From CAYSLU01 sp964431965 (GTDB lineage: Bacteria; Verrucomicrobiota; Kiritimatiellia; CAIKKV01; CAYSLU01): a stretch of 20,219 bases of DNA. The notes beneath the pieces were generated by a model that had not been told where the DNA came from, searched no databases, and worked only from the letters and a program-made list of their open reading frames with translations. Positions within the stretch are counted from its first letter, which is position 1; every line of letters starts with the position of its first letter. Both the position numbers and the translations under genes were made by a program. The stretch is from assembly GCA_964431965.1 (NCBI GenBank), contig CAYSLU010000096.1, positions 1-20,219 of the forward strand. Direction: 5' to 3'. Of the stretch, positions 14,156 to 20,219 are shown one piece after another.

Positions 14156-16252
14156 CTATCGGCCGCAGATCCCGTCTGACATGCGGTGATCGACGGACAG
14201 CAGGGGCTTCCCCTTGCCGTCGAAGCGCCGCAGGCCCAGGAAACCGAACAGCTCCTGCCCGCCGAAGCTCAGATCCGCGTCGAAGTCCTTGTGCGACAGG
14301 CACATGACGTCCGTGAACCGGCCGAAGCGCACTTCGACCGCCGCCGCGCCGTGCGCATCCTCCGGCGCACCGTTTACCGTGACGGGCAGCCGCCGCACCT
14401 CCGGAATCCCCGCGCCGCTCGGGGCGAGCACCCAGACCAGGCAGTCGGACTTGCTGCGCCTGCCATACGCGAAGCATGGGTAGCGCTTCGGATCGGTCTT
14501 CGTCTCGCGCATATAGGCGGTCAGCCCCGGGCTGGAGACGCGCTCGAGCGTGAGCCGGTCCTTCGCCGGCGGCACGATGGCCAGCTGGGGGCCGGCGGCT
14601 TCGCCCAGCAGGATGCTCCGGCCCTTCCGGCTGGCCGGAACGGTGCCGTGGAAGTAGATGCGGTAGTCGTTCTCGACGGCAGACTCCACCCAGTCGAAGA
14701 TGACCCAGTAGCTGGGTGCCGACTTGATGAAGAGCACCTTGCGGGCGTGGAGGGTCTGGTGTTCCGGGTAGCGGTAGAACCCCTCATGCACGCCGTGGAA
14801 GAAGTCGTGCGTATCCTCGGAGATCCAGCGCCGGACGCACGGGATGACGTGCGAGCGCCAGCGCCACTCCCCGGAGAGGGCCGCCTGCTCCATGCCGTCG
14901 ATCGAGAGGCAGGAGTGCGCCTCGGTTTTCTCATCGTAGTCGCGGCCCGGCGTGGTGCCATATGGCGCGCAGCCCATCTCGCCGATGAACCGCGTGCCGG
15001 AAGCGTGGACTTCGATGGAGAAGACTTCGTTGTGGCCGTGGCTGGTGACGATCGGGCCGCGGTCGGCGGCGGCGATCGCAAGGTAGGCGCCGTCGGCGCG
15101 GTCCGAGTCGCGCAGGGCCGCGTAGCCCGTCTGGCCCATGAGCACGGAGGCGTGGTGCGGGTTGCGCGCCTGCGTGGCGGCGTAGGTTGCTGCTCCCGCG
15201 AGCCCGACCTCCCAGAATGCGCAAAGCGGGATTTCGCCGGGCGCTTCGGCGCCCGCTCCGGCGATGTGGGGGCGGAATCGCTCGGCGTACCATTTGCACG
15301 CGCCGTCGCCGGTCAGGGCGGCGGCCACGGCGGCGAGCCGGGTGAGTCCGCCGGGCACGTGGTGGGTGTCGCCGAACGACGGCGTTCCGCCGACCGGGCT
15401 GGCGAGACGGAGCATGAACAGGGTGGCGGCCATCAGCCGGCTGTCGAAGTCGGGCGAGAGCGGCTGGCCGTTGCGGCGGGCGATGAGCTGGAAGTCCCAG
15501 AGGTTCAGCATCGAGCCGGCCTGGTAGCCCAGCGTCGTCTCTCTCGCGCCGCCGTCCGCGCGGAAATGGCCGCGGACGTGCTCTTCGACGACGCTCATCC
15601 CCGTGCGCAGGAAGAAGGGGGCGCGCTTGAACTCCGGGAAGAGCAGGCCCAGGAAGGGAAGGACGTGCATGCCGTGCAGGTACCAGTTGTGCCCTTCGGG
15701 CCCGAGCGCGGTCTGCGGCCATTTGGAGGTGTGGGTGTCCCAGGCGTCGTCCGCCTCTGTGGCGAAGTGGTCGAGAAAGGCGATGCGGCCTTCGGTGCTG
15801 AAGCCGTCGCAGTCGAGCAGCAGGAAGAAGGCGTCGAGCTCGATGGCGGCTTGCGAGCCGTTGAACGAGTACCAGTTGAACATATCGCCGGTCGGGGCCG
15901 ACAGGTAGAACCGCTCGAAGGCTTGTCCCCAGGCGGAGTCGCCGGTGGCCCACCATGCCTTCCCCAGTTCCGGCACGCCGGCGAGGGCTCGGGCCTTGCG
16001 CGCGTCGGCGATGGAGAGCGTGGCCACGCGCTCCGCCGCCGCCGTGTCGTAGTTCCGCCATCGGCCGTAGCGCTCGCGCAGGAAGGCGAGGATCTCGGTC
16101 TTGCGTTCGTACTCGAAGCGGAAGCGAGGGCGCGGCGACCGTGCGAGGTGCGCCACGAGGGCGGCCGCCGGATCGGGCGAGGCCTGGACGGGGGCCAGCT
16201 CCGGGCGAGTCCAATCGACGTACTGCAGCAGGTGGTCTGACTTGTCGATCAT
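14156..16252 (-). CDS. Second heparinase II/III-like protein
   Basis: A 698-residue protein of the heparinase II/III superfamily, distinct from the one at 2981-4867. The N-terminal alpha/alpha-barrel carries MFNWYSFNGSQAAIELDAFF and GHNWYLHGMHVLPFLGLLFP. The beta-sandwich carries TSHGHNEVFSIEV (H405, H407, N408, E409) followed by GTRFIGEMG, aligning with the H-N-H..D/E strand of the family. The beta-rich remainder (VIFDWVESAVENDYRIYFHG and onward) is the expected C-terminal sandwich. The ATG at 16252 has GGAGG 7 bases upstream. No signal peptide is obvious at that start. It is probably a uronate-glycan lyase or related enzyme; the substrate is undetermined. It lies 90 bases after the PL22-like gene on the same strand, with a hairpin between them, and is probably in the same operon. 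Confidence 0.8.
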   Translation of the reverse strand: MIDKSDHLLQYVDWTRPELAPVQASPDPAAALVAHLARSPRPRFRFEYERKTEILAFLRERYGRWRNYDTAAAERVATLSIADARKARALAGVPELGKAWWATGDSAWGQAFERFYLSAPTGDMFNWYSFNGSQAAIELDAFFLLLDCDGFSTEGRIAFLDHFATEADDAWDTHTSKWPQTALGPEGHNWYLHGMHVLPFLGLLFPEFKRAPFFLRTGMSVVEEHVRGHFRADGGARETTLGYQAGSMLNLWDFQLIARRNGQPLSPDFDSRLMAATLFMLRLASPVGGTPSFGDTHHVPGGLTRLAAVAAALTGDGACKWYAERFRPHIAGAGAEAPGEIPLCAFWEVGLAGAATYAATQARNPHHASVLMGQTGYAALRDSDRADGAYLAIAAADRGPIVTSHGHNEVFSIEVHASGTRFIGEMGCAPYGTTPGRDYDEKTEAHSCLSIDGMEQAALSGEWRWRSHVIPCVRRWISEDTHDFFHGVHEGFYRYPEHQTLHARKVLFIKSAPSYWVIFDWVESAVENDYRIYFHGTVPASRKGRSILLGEAAGPQLAIVPPAKDRLTLERVSSPGLTAYMRETKTDPKRYPCFAYGRRSKSDCLVWVLAPSGAGIPEVRRLPVTVNGAPEDAHGAAAVEVRFGRFTDVMCLSHKDFDADLSFGGQELFGFLGLRRFDGKGKPLLSVDHRMSDGICGR

Positions 16253-16312
16253 CGGGTGCCCTCCAATTCGGTCGATTGTCCGCCACGCATGAGAAACGGG
16301 TGAGAAACCGAC

Positions 16313-16332
16313 GGACGACACGGAGGTCGTCC
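16313..16332 (-). terminator. Intercistronic hairpin between the PL22-like and heparinase genes
   Basis: GGACGAC-ACGGAG-GTCGTCC, a perfect 7-bp stem with a 6-base loop, starts 10 bases after the PL22-like stop codon on the minus strand. Only a short T-rich stretch follows (GGTTTCTC), so partial termination or transcript processing seems more likely than a full stop. It would lower expression of the heparinase relative to the PL22-like gene. Confidence 0.35.
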
Positions 16333-16342
16333 CTCCATCTGG

Positions 16343-17530
16343 TCAAGCATGCTGTGTTCCTTGGTTCCTGGAGGGTCGGGCTCCGTCCCGACCGTCTGAA
16401 TCCGGTTTCGTTGTCGCTATCGAGTCGATCATCTCGCGCGGAATCTCGGCGCAGTAGATCTGCTGAACGCCGGTCCGATCCGAGTTGAATACGACCCAGC
16501 GGAGGTCGGGGGAAATATAGGCGTGCGGATGGGAGTCCGTCCATGCCGAACGCGCGGGTGCGCGCTGGTACGAGGTGCGGGCGGGACACACGACCGCTGC
16601 GCGGCTGGTGGCCGTCGAGCCGATGATGATCTCGTCGGGTTCATAGGTGTCGGCGCAGAAGACGCGGCCGGAGGGCTCGATCCCGATATGGTTCATCTGC
16701 CAGGGGGCGCACACGGTGCGGGGCGGGGCGCCGGCCCGCACGGCGACGATGGGTCCCTTGCCGTGGTCGTAGTCCTCCGCGACGTTGAGCGTGAGGAGGA
16801 TCTCTCCGGTGGTACCGATCCAGGTCTCGTGGCCGGAAATGCTGTGCGTGTGCGGTGGGCCGACCGCGAGGCGGGTGACCTGGCCGTCGGGGATACCCAG
16901 CAGGAAGAGCGTGGCGCCCTCGGGGCCGACGAGCCGCTCGCAGCGTCCGTCCGGCGAGAAGCGGCAGCCGCGGTTGTGCTGCACGAGCAGGAGCCGGCCC
17001 TCGCCGGGCTCGAACTGGTGGTGCGGGTTGCAGACGTCCGGATCGTCGTGGATGATCGTGCAGCGGCCGGTGGCCCGGTCGGCGAGGCCGATGCCGAACC
17101 GCTGGGGCTCGAGCGACAGCACGGCGCTGTAGGCCACGTAGCGCTCGCCGGGCGAGACATCCAGCCGGGCCGCTGGCGGCACGCCATCCGGCAGGTCGAG
17201 CACCTCCGAGCGCCCCGACGCGAGGTCGGCTCGGACCAACTCCGGCTGTCCCGCGGCGCCGACGCGGCGGTAGTAGAGGCGTCCGCCGTTGGCCATGGTC
17301 ATGCCGCCCTGGCCGAAGCCGAGCGTGCGGGTCTTCCACGTCCCGAACTCGCACTCGACCAGCTCGGTCGGGTTGGGCTCGCGCTCGGGCGCGTGCCGGA
17401 TGTAGACGAAGCTGTGCGAGTCCGGGGCGCACCACGGATACTCGCAGTAGATGTTGCACTTGTCCTGCGGCTCCGTGGTCGCCTGGTGGACGACCACGCC
17501 GTTGGGCAGCTCCTCGCGGGGGGCGGTCAT
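16343..17530 (-). CDS. Oligogalacturonate lyase-like (PL22-type) beta-propeller protein
   Basis: A 395-residue protein built of repeated beta-propeller blades of TolB/WD type. It has the His-rich motifs of oligogalacturonide lyases: NPHHQFEP (168-175), SGHETWIG (232-239), NHIGI (H281) and DSHPHAYISPDLRWVVFNSDRTG (332-354), which supply metal and catalytic ligands in PL22. PL22 enzymes cleave short unsaturated oligogalacturonides in the cytoplasm by beta-elimination. The ATG at 17530 has GGAG 6 bases upstream; no signal peptide is visible, which fits. The C-terminal 25 residues are hydrophilic and probably disordered. Pairing with heparinase-fold genes suggests a uronate-glycan pathway. A non-enzymatic propeller or another uronate substrate is possible, since this subgroup is poorly characterised. 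Confidence 0.72.
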   Translation of the reverse strand: MTAPREELPNGVVVHQATTEPQDKCNIYCEYPWCAPDSHSFVYIRHAPEREPNPTELVECEFGTWKTRTLGFGQGGMTMANGGRLYYRRVGAAGQPELVRADLASGRSEVLDLPDGVPPAARLDVSPGERYVAYSAVLSLEPQRFGIGLADRATGRCTIIHDDPDVCNPHHQFEPGEGRLLLVQHNRGCRFSPDGRCERLVGPEGATLFLLGIPDGQVTRLAVGPPHTHSISGHETWIGTTGEILLTLNVAEDYDHGKGPIVAVRAGAPPRTVCAPWQMNHIGIEPSGRVFCADTYEPDEIIIGSTATSRAAVVCPARTSYQRAPARSAWTDSHPHAYISPDLRWVVFNSDRTGVQQIYCAEIPREMIDSIATTKPDSDGRDGARPSRNQGTQHA

Positions 17531-17575
17531 GGGGTTCTCCTGAACTCGCTTGCCATGGGTCCTGTTCGGACCGAA

Positions 17576-17682
17576 ACCCACCCCGCCCTTCGGTCACCCC
17601 TCCGGGGGAGGGGACCCGGACTGGGGTGCCTCGCGGTGCTCCGATCCCCTCCTGGGAGGGGTGCCCGGAGGGCGGGGTGGGT
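17576..17682. repeat. Nested palindromic repeat element, 107 bp
   Basis: The outer arms at 17576-17603 and 17655-17682 are inverted repeats matching at 26 of 28 positions (ACCCACCCCGCCCT...CACCCCTCC and its complement). The inner end of each arm also folds back locally: CCCCTCC-GGG-GGAGGGG at 17597-17613 and CCCCTCC-TG-GGAGGGG at 17646-17661, both perfect 7-bp stems. The element fills most of the gap between the epimerase stop and the PL22-like start. It resembles C-rich repeats I recall from metagenomic PVC-type genomes. No coding potential. Confidence 0.65.
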
Positions 17683-17699
17683 GTGGATGACCGGTCCGC

Positions 17700-18713
17700 T
17701 CAAGCGGATGTCCCCTCGGTCGCGTCAGCCAGTGCGGCTGCGACCCGTCGCTGGGCCGCGATGATCCGGTCCTCCCGCGGCTCGAGGTCGGAGTTCGGGA
17801 TTCGTCCTTCGCGGTCCAGCGCACTCAGCACCTGCGCCATGCCGTCCTCGAGCGATATCGTCGGGCGGAACTCAGGGATGTCGCGGGCGGCCTTGTCGGC
17901 GCCAAAGTACATGTTCCGCGCGCAGGTCGGGCCGAAGCGCTTGGGGTCGATGGCGTGCAGCGTCTGCCAGGGCACGCCGACCTGCTCGACCTCGCGGCCG
18001 ATCACGCGCATCGCGGCGCGATGGTAGTCCTGCCATGTGGTGAAGCCGTGCCGCACCACGTTGTAGGTCTGGCCGATGCAGTGCTTCCTGCCGAGCACGC
18101 CGGCGAAGCACGGCGCCGCGTCGTCCACGTGCAGGAACTGGTGGACCGTCAGGCCGTCGCCGTAGATCAGGATGGGCTTGCCCTTGCGGATGCGGTCGAG
18201 CCAGCCGAACTCCAGCCCGATCTGGCGGAGCAGGCCCTGCTTCGGGCCGTACGTGGTGGACGGCTTCAGGATCGTGACCGGGAAGCCGGAGCGGTAGTGC
18301 GCCTCCATGAAGGCGGCATCCGTGGCAGCCTTGTTCCGGCCGTAGGGCGTGTCCGGGACGATCGGATGGTCCTCGGTGACCGGCATCCAGCGGATGGCGG
18401 ACCCGTAGGTCATGGCTGTCGAGCACATGACGAAGTGGCCCACATCGCGGAAGGCCCGGATGTCGCTCTGCGCCTGCTCCGGGTTGAAGCAGATCATGTC
18501 GATCGCGGCGTCAAACCGCTCCCGCTGCATGGCCTGCTCGAAGGCGGCGTAGTCGGTGCGATCGCCCCGGATCAGGCGCACGCCGTCGGGCAAGCCCGGG
18601 CTGACGCCGCGGTTGAAGCACGTGACCTCATGCCCCTGCCGCAAGAGCAGGCGCACAATCGCCGCGCTGATGTTCCCGGTTCCGCCGACGACTCCGACTT
18701 TCATGGGCTTCAT
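17700..18713 (-). CDS. NAD-dependent epimerase/dehydratase family protein (extended SDR)
   Basis: A 337-residue extended SDR. The Rossmann loop GVVGGTGNIS (residues 7-16), the aspartate-type GDRTD (50-54), CSTAMTYG near the active site, and Y124-x-x-x-K128 (PYGRNK) give the catalytic pair. ILKPSTTYGP and FLHVDDAA are typical of nucleotide-sugar epimerases. Relatives act on NDP-sugars or, as in CSP41-like proteins, bind RNA; the substrate here is unknown. I chose the ATG at 18713, which overlaps the toxin stop (ATGA); an ATG at 18704 (MKVGVVGG) is an equally good alternative. Neither has a clean ribosome binding site, so translation probably depends on coupling to the toxin gene. This link to a toxin-antitoxin pair is unusual. 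The C-terminal tail is charged and helical. Confidence 0.82.
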   Translation of the reverse strand: MKPMKVGVVGGTGNISAAIVRLLLRQGHEVTCFNRGVSPGLPDGVRLIRGDRTDYAAFEQAMQRERFDAAIDMICFNPEQAQSDIRAFRDVGHFVMCSTAMTYGSAIRWMPVTEDHPIVPDTPYGRNKAATDAAFMEAHYRSGFPVTILKPSTTYGPKQGLLRQIGLEFGWLDRIRKGKPILIYGDGLTVHQFLHVDDAAPCFAGVLGRKHCIGQTYNVVRHGFTTWQDYHRAAMRVIGREVEQVGVPWQTLHAIDPKRFGPTCARNMYFGADKAARDIPEFRPTISLEDGMAQVLSALDREGRIPNSDLEPREDRIIAAQRRVAAALADATEGTSA

Positions 18714-19087
18714 GCCTTCAGTATGGGCAGATCGTAGCGTGCGAAGACATCGTCGCGGGTGACCACGATCAGTTCCTCCGCTTTGGCTTGGACCGCGAGC
18801 AGTCGGTCGAACGGATCGCGGTGAATATCCGGGAGCTTGCTGACAGCTGCCGCGTGGTCCCAAGTTATTGGAATGCGCCTCAAAGCCTCTTGCGAAAGCA
18901 CTTCGAACCAGTCATCTGGAATGCTCAGCTTTCCCAAGCCCCGCTTGATGGAGATCTCCCAGATGGAGACCGCGCTGACGTAGACCATATTGGACGGGTC
19001 CTCTATCGCCCGGCGTGCTGCCCCACAGAGGGAAGGGTCGTCCGCGAGCCACCACAGAAGGGCATGTGTGTCCAGAAGGAGTCTCAT
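18710..19087 (-). CDS. vapC: VapC-like PIN-domain toxin
   Basis: A 125-residue PIN-domain ribonuclease. Acidic metal-binding residues are in the right order: D6 (LLLDTHALLWW), E44 (SIWEISIKRGLGKL), D91/D94 (RDPFDRLLAVQA) and D112/D113 (VTRDDVFARY). The HALLWWLADD and DPFDR signatures place it in the COG3744-like subgroup usually paired with Phd-type antitoxins. VapC toxins cleave tRNA or rRNA and halt translation when the antitoxin is lost. The start overlaps the antitoxin stop by 4 bases (ATGA) and the stop overlaps the next gene the same way. All catalytic residues are present, so it is predicted to be active. The cellular target is unknown. Confidence 0.9.
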   Translation of the reverse strand: MRLLLDTHALLWWLADDPSLCGAARRAIEDPSNMVYVSAVSIWEISIKRGLGKLSIPDDWFEVLSQEALRRIPITWDHAAAVSKLPDIHRDPFDRLLAVQAKAEELIVVTRDDVFARYDLPILKA

Positions 19088-19323
19088 GAACCAGTGACTC
19101 CGAGTGCCTTTTCGAGATCAGGAGGCAGTGCGTCGAAGTCATCGGCAATGGTGATCCTGCCCCGGAGTTTTCCTGGAGTTCGGGGCCGACTCTCCGGTCG
19201 ATAGGGCTGGATTATGCCGATTGGCTTGCCGGCCCTGCTGATTATAACCTCCTCTCCCTGAAGGACTTTCTCTAGTAAGGCGGATAGATTCGCTTTTGCC
19301 TCAGTGACTGTATTGACGATCAT
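19084..19323 (-). CDS. Phd/YefM-type antitoxin
   Basis: A 79-residue protein. The N-terminal half (MIVNTVTEAKANLSALLEKV, then GEEVIISRAGKPIGIIQPY) is the Phd/YefM DNA-binding and dimerisation fold. The C-terminal half (LRGRITIADDFDALPPDLEKAL) contains the G-x-x-x-I-x-x-D-F-D-x-L-P motif that in this class wraps the PIN toxin. GGAGG lies 9 bases before the ATG at 19323. It would neutralise the downstream VapC and repress its own promoter, where a perfect 16-bp palindrome sits. Confidence 0.9.
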   Translation of the reverse strand: MIVNTVTEAKANLSALLEKVLQGEEVIISRAGKPIGIIQPYRPESRPRTPGKLRGRITIADDFDALPPDLEKALGVTGS

Positions 19324-19358
19324 GACAGGATCCCTCCATCCCTTGTTAGGATAAGATC

Positions 19359-19374
19359 TGGTCTGGCCAGACCA
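19359..19374. promoter_or_regulatory. Candidate toxin-antitoxin operator
   Basis: TGGTCTGGCCAGACCA is a perfect 16-bp palindrome, 35 bases upstream of the antitoxin ATG and touching the predicted -10. This is the placement expected for a Phd-type autorepressor site. Confidence 0.6.
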
Positions 19375-19402
19375 TGTTCGTACCTCGTTCGAGCAATGTC
19401 AA
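19374..19402 (-). promoter_or_regulatory. Possible toxin-antitoxin promoter
   Basis: Minus-strand TTGACA (19397-19402, perfect -35) with GAACAT (19374-19379) at 17-bp spacing. The -10 is weak. The -35 overlaps the last codons of the phosphoesterase gene, so the TA operon has its own start within that gene's end. Confidence 0.4.
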
Positions 19403-20219
19403 GGTCGCCCGGGCTTTTCGATTGCCAGCGAGTAGTCTCTTGCATGCGGGGCGGGGTGGCCGCCGGGACCGTAGCCGGGGATGGAGTGGGTCTTGCGCAG
19501 GGGGACAAACGTGCCCGTGATGCCGGCGTCGCCCACCTCGTAGCGCATGAACCCGAGGTTCGGGTTAGAGTCCGGCCAGCGCTTGGCCCACTGCACGAAC
19601 GAGGTGGCGGGCGAGATCTCGAAGCGGATGCCGTCCACGACGGTCGCCTTGTGGCAGTGAACATGTCCGCTGATCACGAGCCCGGCGCCCGTGGCCTTGA
19701 AGAGCTCCATGAGACGCGCGCGGCCCGGTTGGTCGACCGAGAAGTACCAGTTGTTGTAGTTCACCGGGTCGGCGAGGCTCCAGTTGGGCTCGTCCGGGCG
19801 CTCCACGAAGAGCGGGTAGTGCAGGATCCAGACGTGGTGCTCGGCGCGGGGGCGCCCGGCTTGCCCGGCGGCCCAGTCCCAGAACTGCTGCTCCTCCGGC
19901 AGCCCGGAGTTCACCACCATGTCGGTGAGGCCGGAGAAGCGCACGCCCTTGTGGTCGAAGCTCCACCAGAGCGGCCCGAACACCGACGCGAACTGCTGGA
20001 GCTGCTCGGACGTTACGTTCAGCTCCATGTCCGTGGATTGGTCGGCCCCGCGGTGCCGGCCCTCCACACGGGTGTGCTTGTTCCCCGTGTCCATGTTGCC
20101 CGCGATGACGTGCGCGGGGCAGGGCAGGGCGTCGAGGTCGGCTTTCATCTCTTCAAGTTCGAACCGGTGGATGCTGCCGTCGCGCGTGACGTCGCCGCCG
20201 ACCAGGATGAAGTCCGGCC
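19399..20219 (-). CDS. Calcineurin-like metallophosphoesterase (N-terminus beyond window)
   Basis: About 273 residues are visible, entering at the right edge with PDFILVGGDVTRDGS (metal-binding GDV). The motif order is GGDV, then AGNMD (position of the usual GNH[DE]), then WILHYPLF (metal His) and ISGHVHCHK (GHxH), all expected for a dinuclear metallophosphoesterase. The first D-x-H motif lies outside the window. The His of GNH, which normally acts as a proton donor, is Met here, so activity or mechanism may differ. The C-terminus (SIPGYGPGGHPAPHARDYSLA) is Pro/Gly-rich. Such proteins hydrolyse phosphoesters including nucleotides and sugar phosphates; no specific substrate can be named. Location is unknown without the N-terminus. 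Confidence 0.8.
   Translation of the reverse strand, partial: PDFILVGGDVTRDGSIHRFELEEMKADLDALPCPAHVIAGNMDTGNKHTRVEGRHRGADQSTDMELNVTSEQLQQFASVFGPLWWSFDHKGVRFSGLTDMVVNSGLPEEQQFWDWAAGQAGRPRAEHHVWILHYPLFVERPDEPNWSLADPVNYNNWYFSVDQPGRARLMELFKATGAGLVISGHVHCHKATVVDGIRFEISPATSFVQWAKRWPDSNPNLGFMRYEVGDAGITGTFVPLRKTHSIPGYGPGGHPAPHARDYSLAIEKPGRP

Noticed and set aside
14186..16240. Plus-strand open frame of 684 codons opposite the second heparinase gene
   Set aside because: Same mirror effect; the minus strand carries clear family motifs and a ribosome binding site.
16523..17764. Plus-strand open frame of 413 codons opposite the PL22-like gene
   Set aside because: Composition is that of an antisense shadow, and it runs through the palindromic repeat at 17576-17682.
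1..20219. CRISPR array, rRNA, integrase or phage genes
   Set aside because: No regularly spaced direct repeats, rRNA-like stretches or recombinase motifs were seen; the only mobile-type sequence is the MITE-like element.

Overview
The window is GC-rich (roughly two-thirds G+C by eye) bacterial chromosome. The gene content is two heparinase II/III-fold proteins, an oligogalacturonate-lyase-like propeller, a DUF4838 protein, a Gfo/Idh/MocA oxidoreductase, an SDR, a uroporphyrinogen-decarboxylase-like stub and palindromic intergenic repeats. This mix is typical of carbohydrate-degrading members of the PVC superphylum (Lentisphaerota, Kiritimatiellota, Planctomycetota) or nearby uncultured phyla. 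That placement is inference from gene style; no rRNA or tRNA is present to fix it.

Layout. Positions 1-1112 (minus): a MarR regulator overlapping the start of a TolC-type outer-membrane efflux gene that runs off the left edge, with a good promoter and a small palindrome as possible autoregulatory operator. Positions 1282-4867 (minus): a Gfo/Idh/MocA oxidoreductase and a heparinase II/III-like protein, each with its own near-consensus promoter, separated by 430 bp that hold a short truncated reading frame. Positions 5140-10681 (plus): a membrane-anchored SGNH hydrolase, phosphoglucosamine mutase (glmM), threonine synthase (thrC), a DUF3943 protein and a truncated uroporphyrinogen-decarboxylase-like stub. 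Positions 10690-17530 (minus): SDR and DUF4838 genes joined by an ATGA overlap, then, further upstream on the same strand, a second heparinase II/III-like gene and a PL22-like gene. Positions 17700-19323 (minus): a Phd/VapC toxin-antitoxin pair whose toxin stop overlaps the start of an NAD-dependent epimerase. Positions 19399-20219 (minus): a calcineurin-like phosphoesterase cut by the right edge.

How the genes may work together. The minus-strand genes look like an acidic-polysaccharide module. The heparinase-fold and PL22-like proteins would beta-eliminate uronate-containing glycans. The DUF4838 protein, with a GH67N-like N-terminal region, is exported. The SDR, Gfo/Idh and epimerase would oxidise or epimerise released sugars. 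Substrates cannot be read from sequence. glmM (cell-wall precursor) and thrC (amino-acid synthesis) are housekeeping genes set within it.

Structures not explained by genes. Two nested palindromic repeat elements sit in the gaps at 13917-14149 and 17576-17682. The first combines a 157-bp MITE-like unit with near-perfect terminal inverted repeats, an inner inverted repeat, and a pair of flanking hairpins that differ from each other by a base-pair-preserving change. Other items of note are two N-terminal gene stubs with intact ribosome binding sites, a toxin-antitoxin-epimerase chain with 4-bp overlaps at both junctions, and a perfect 16-bp palindrome at the toxin-antitoxin promoter.
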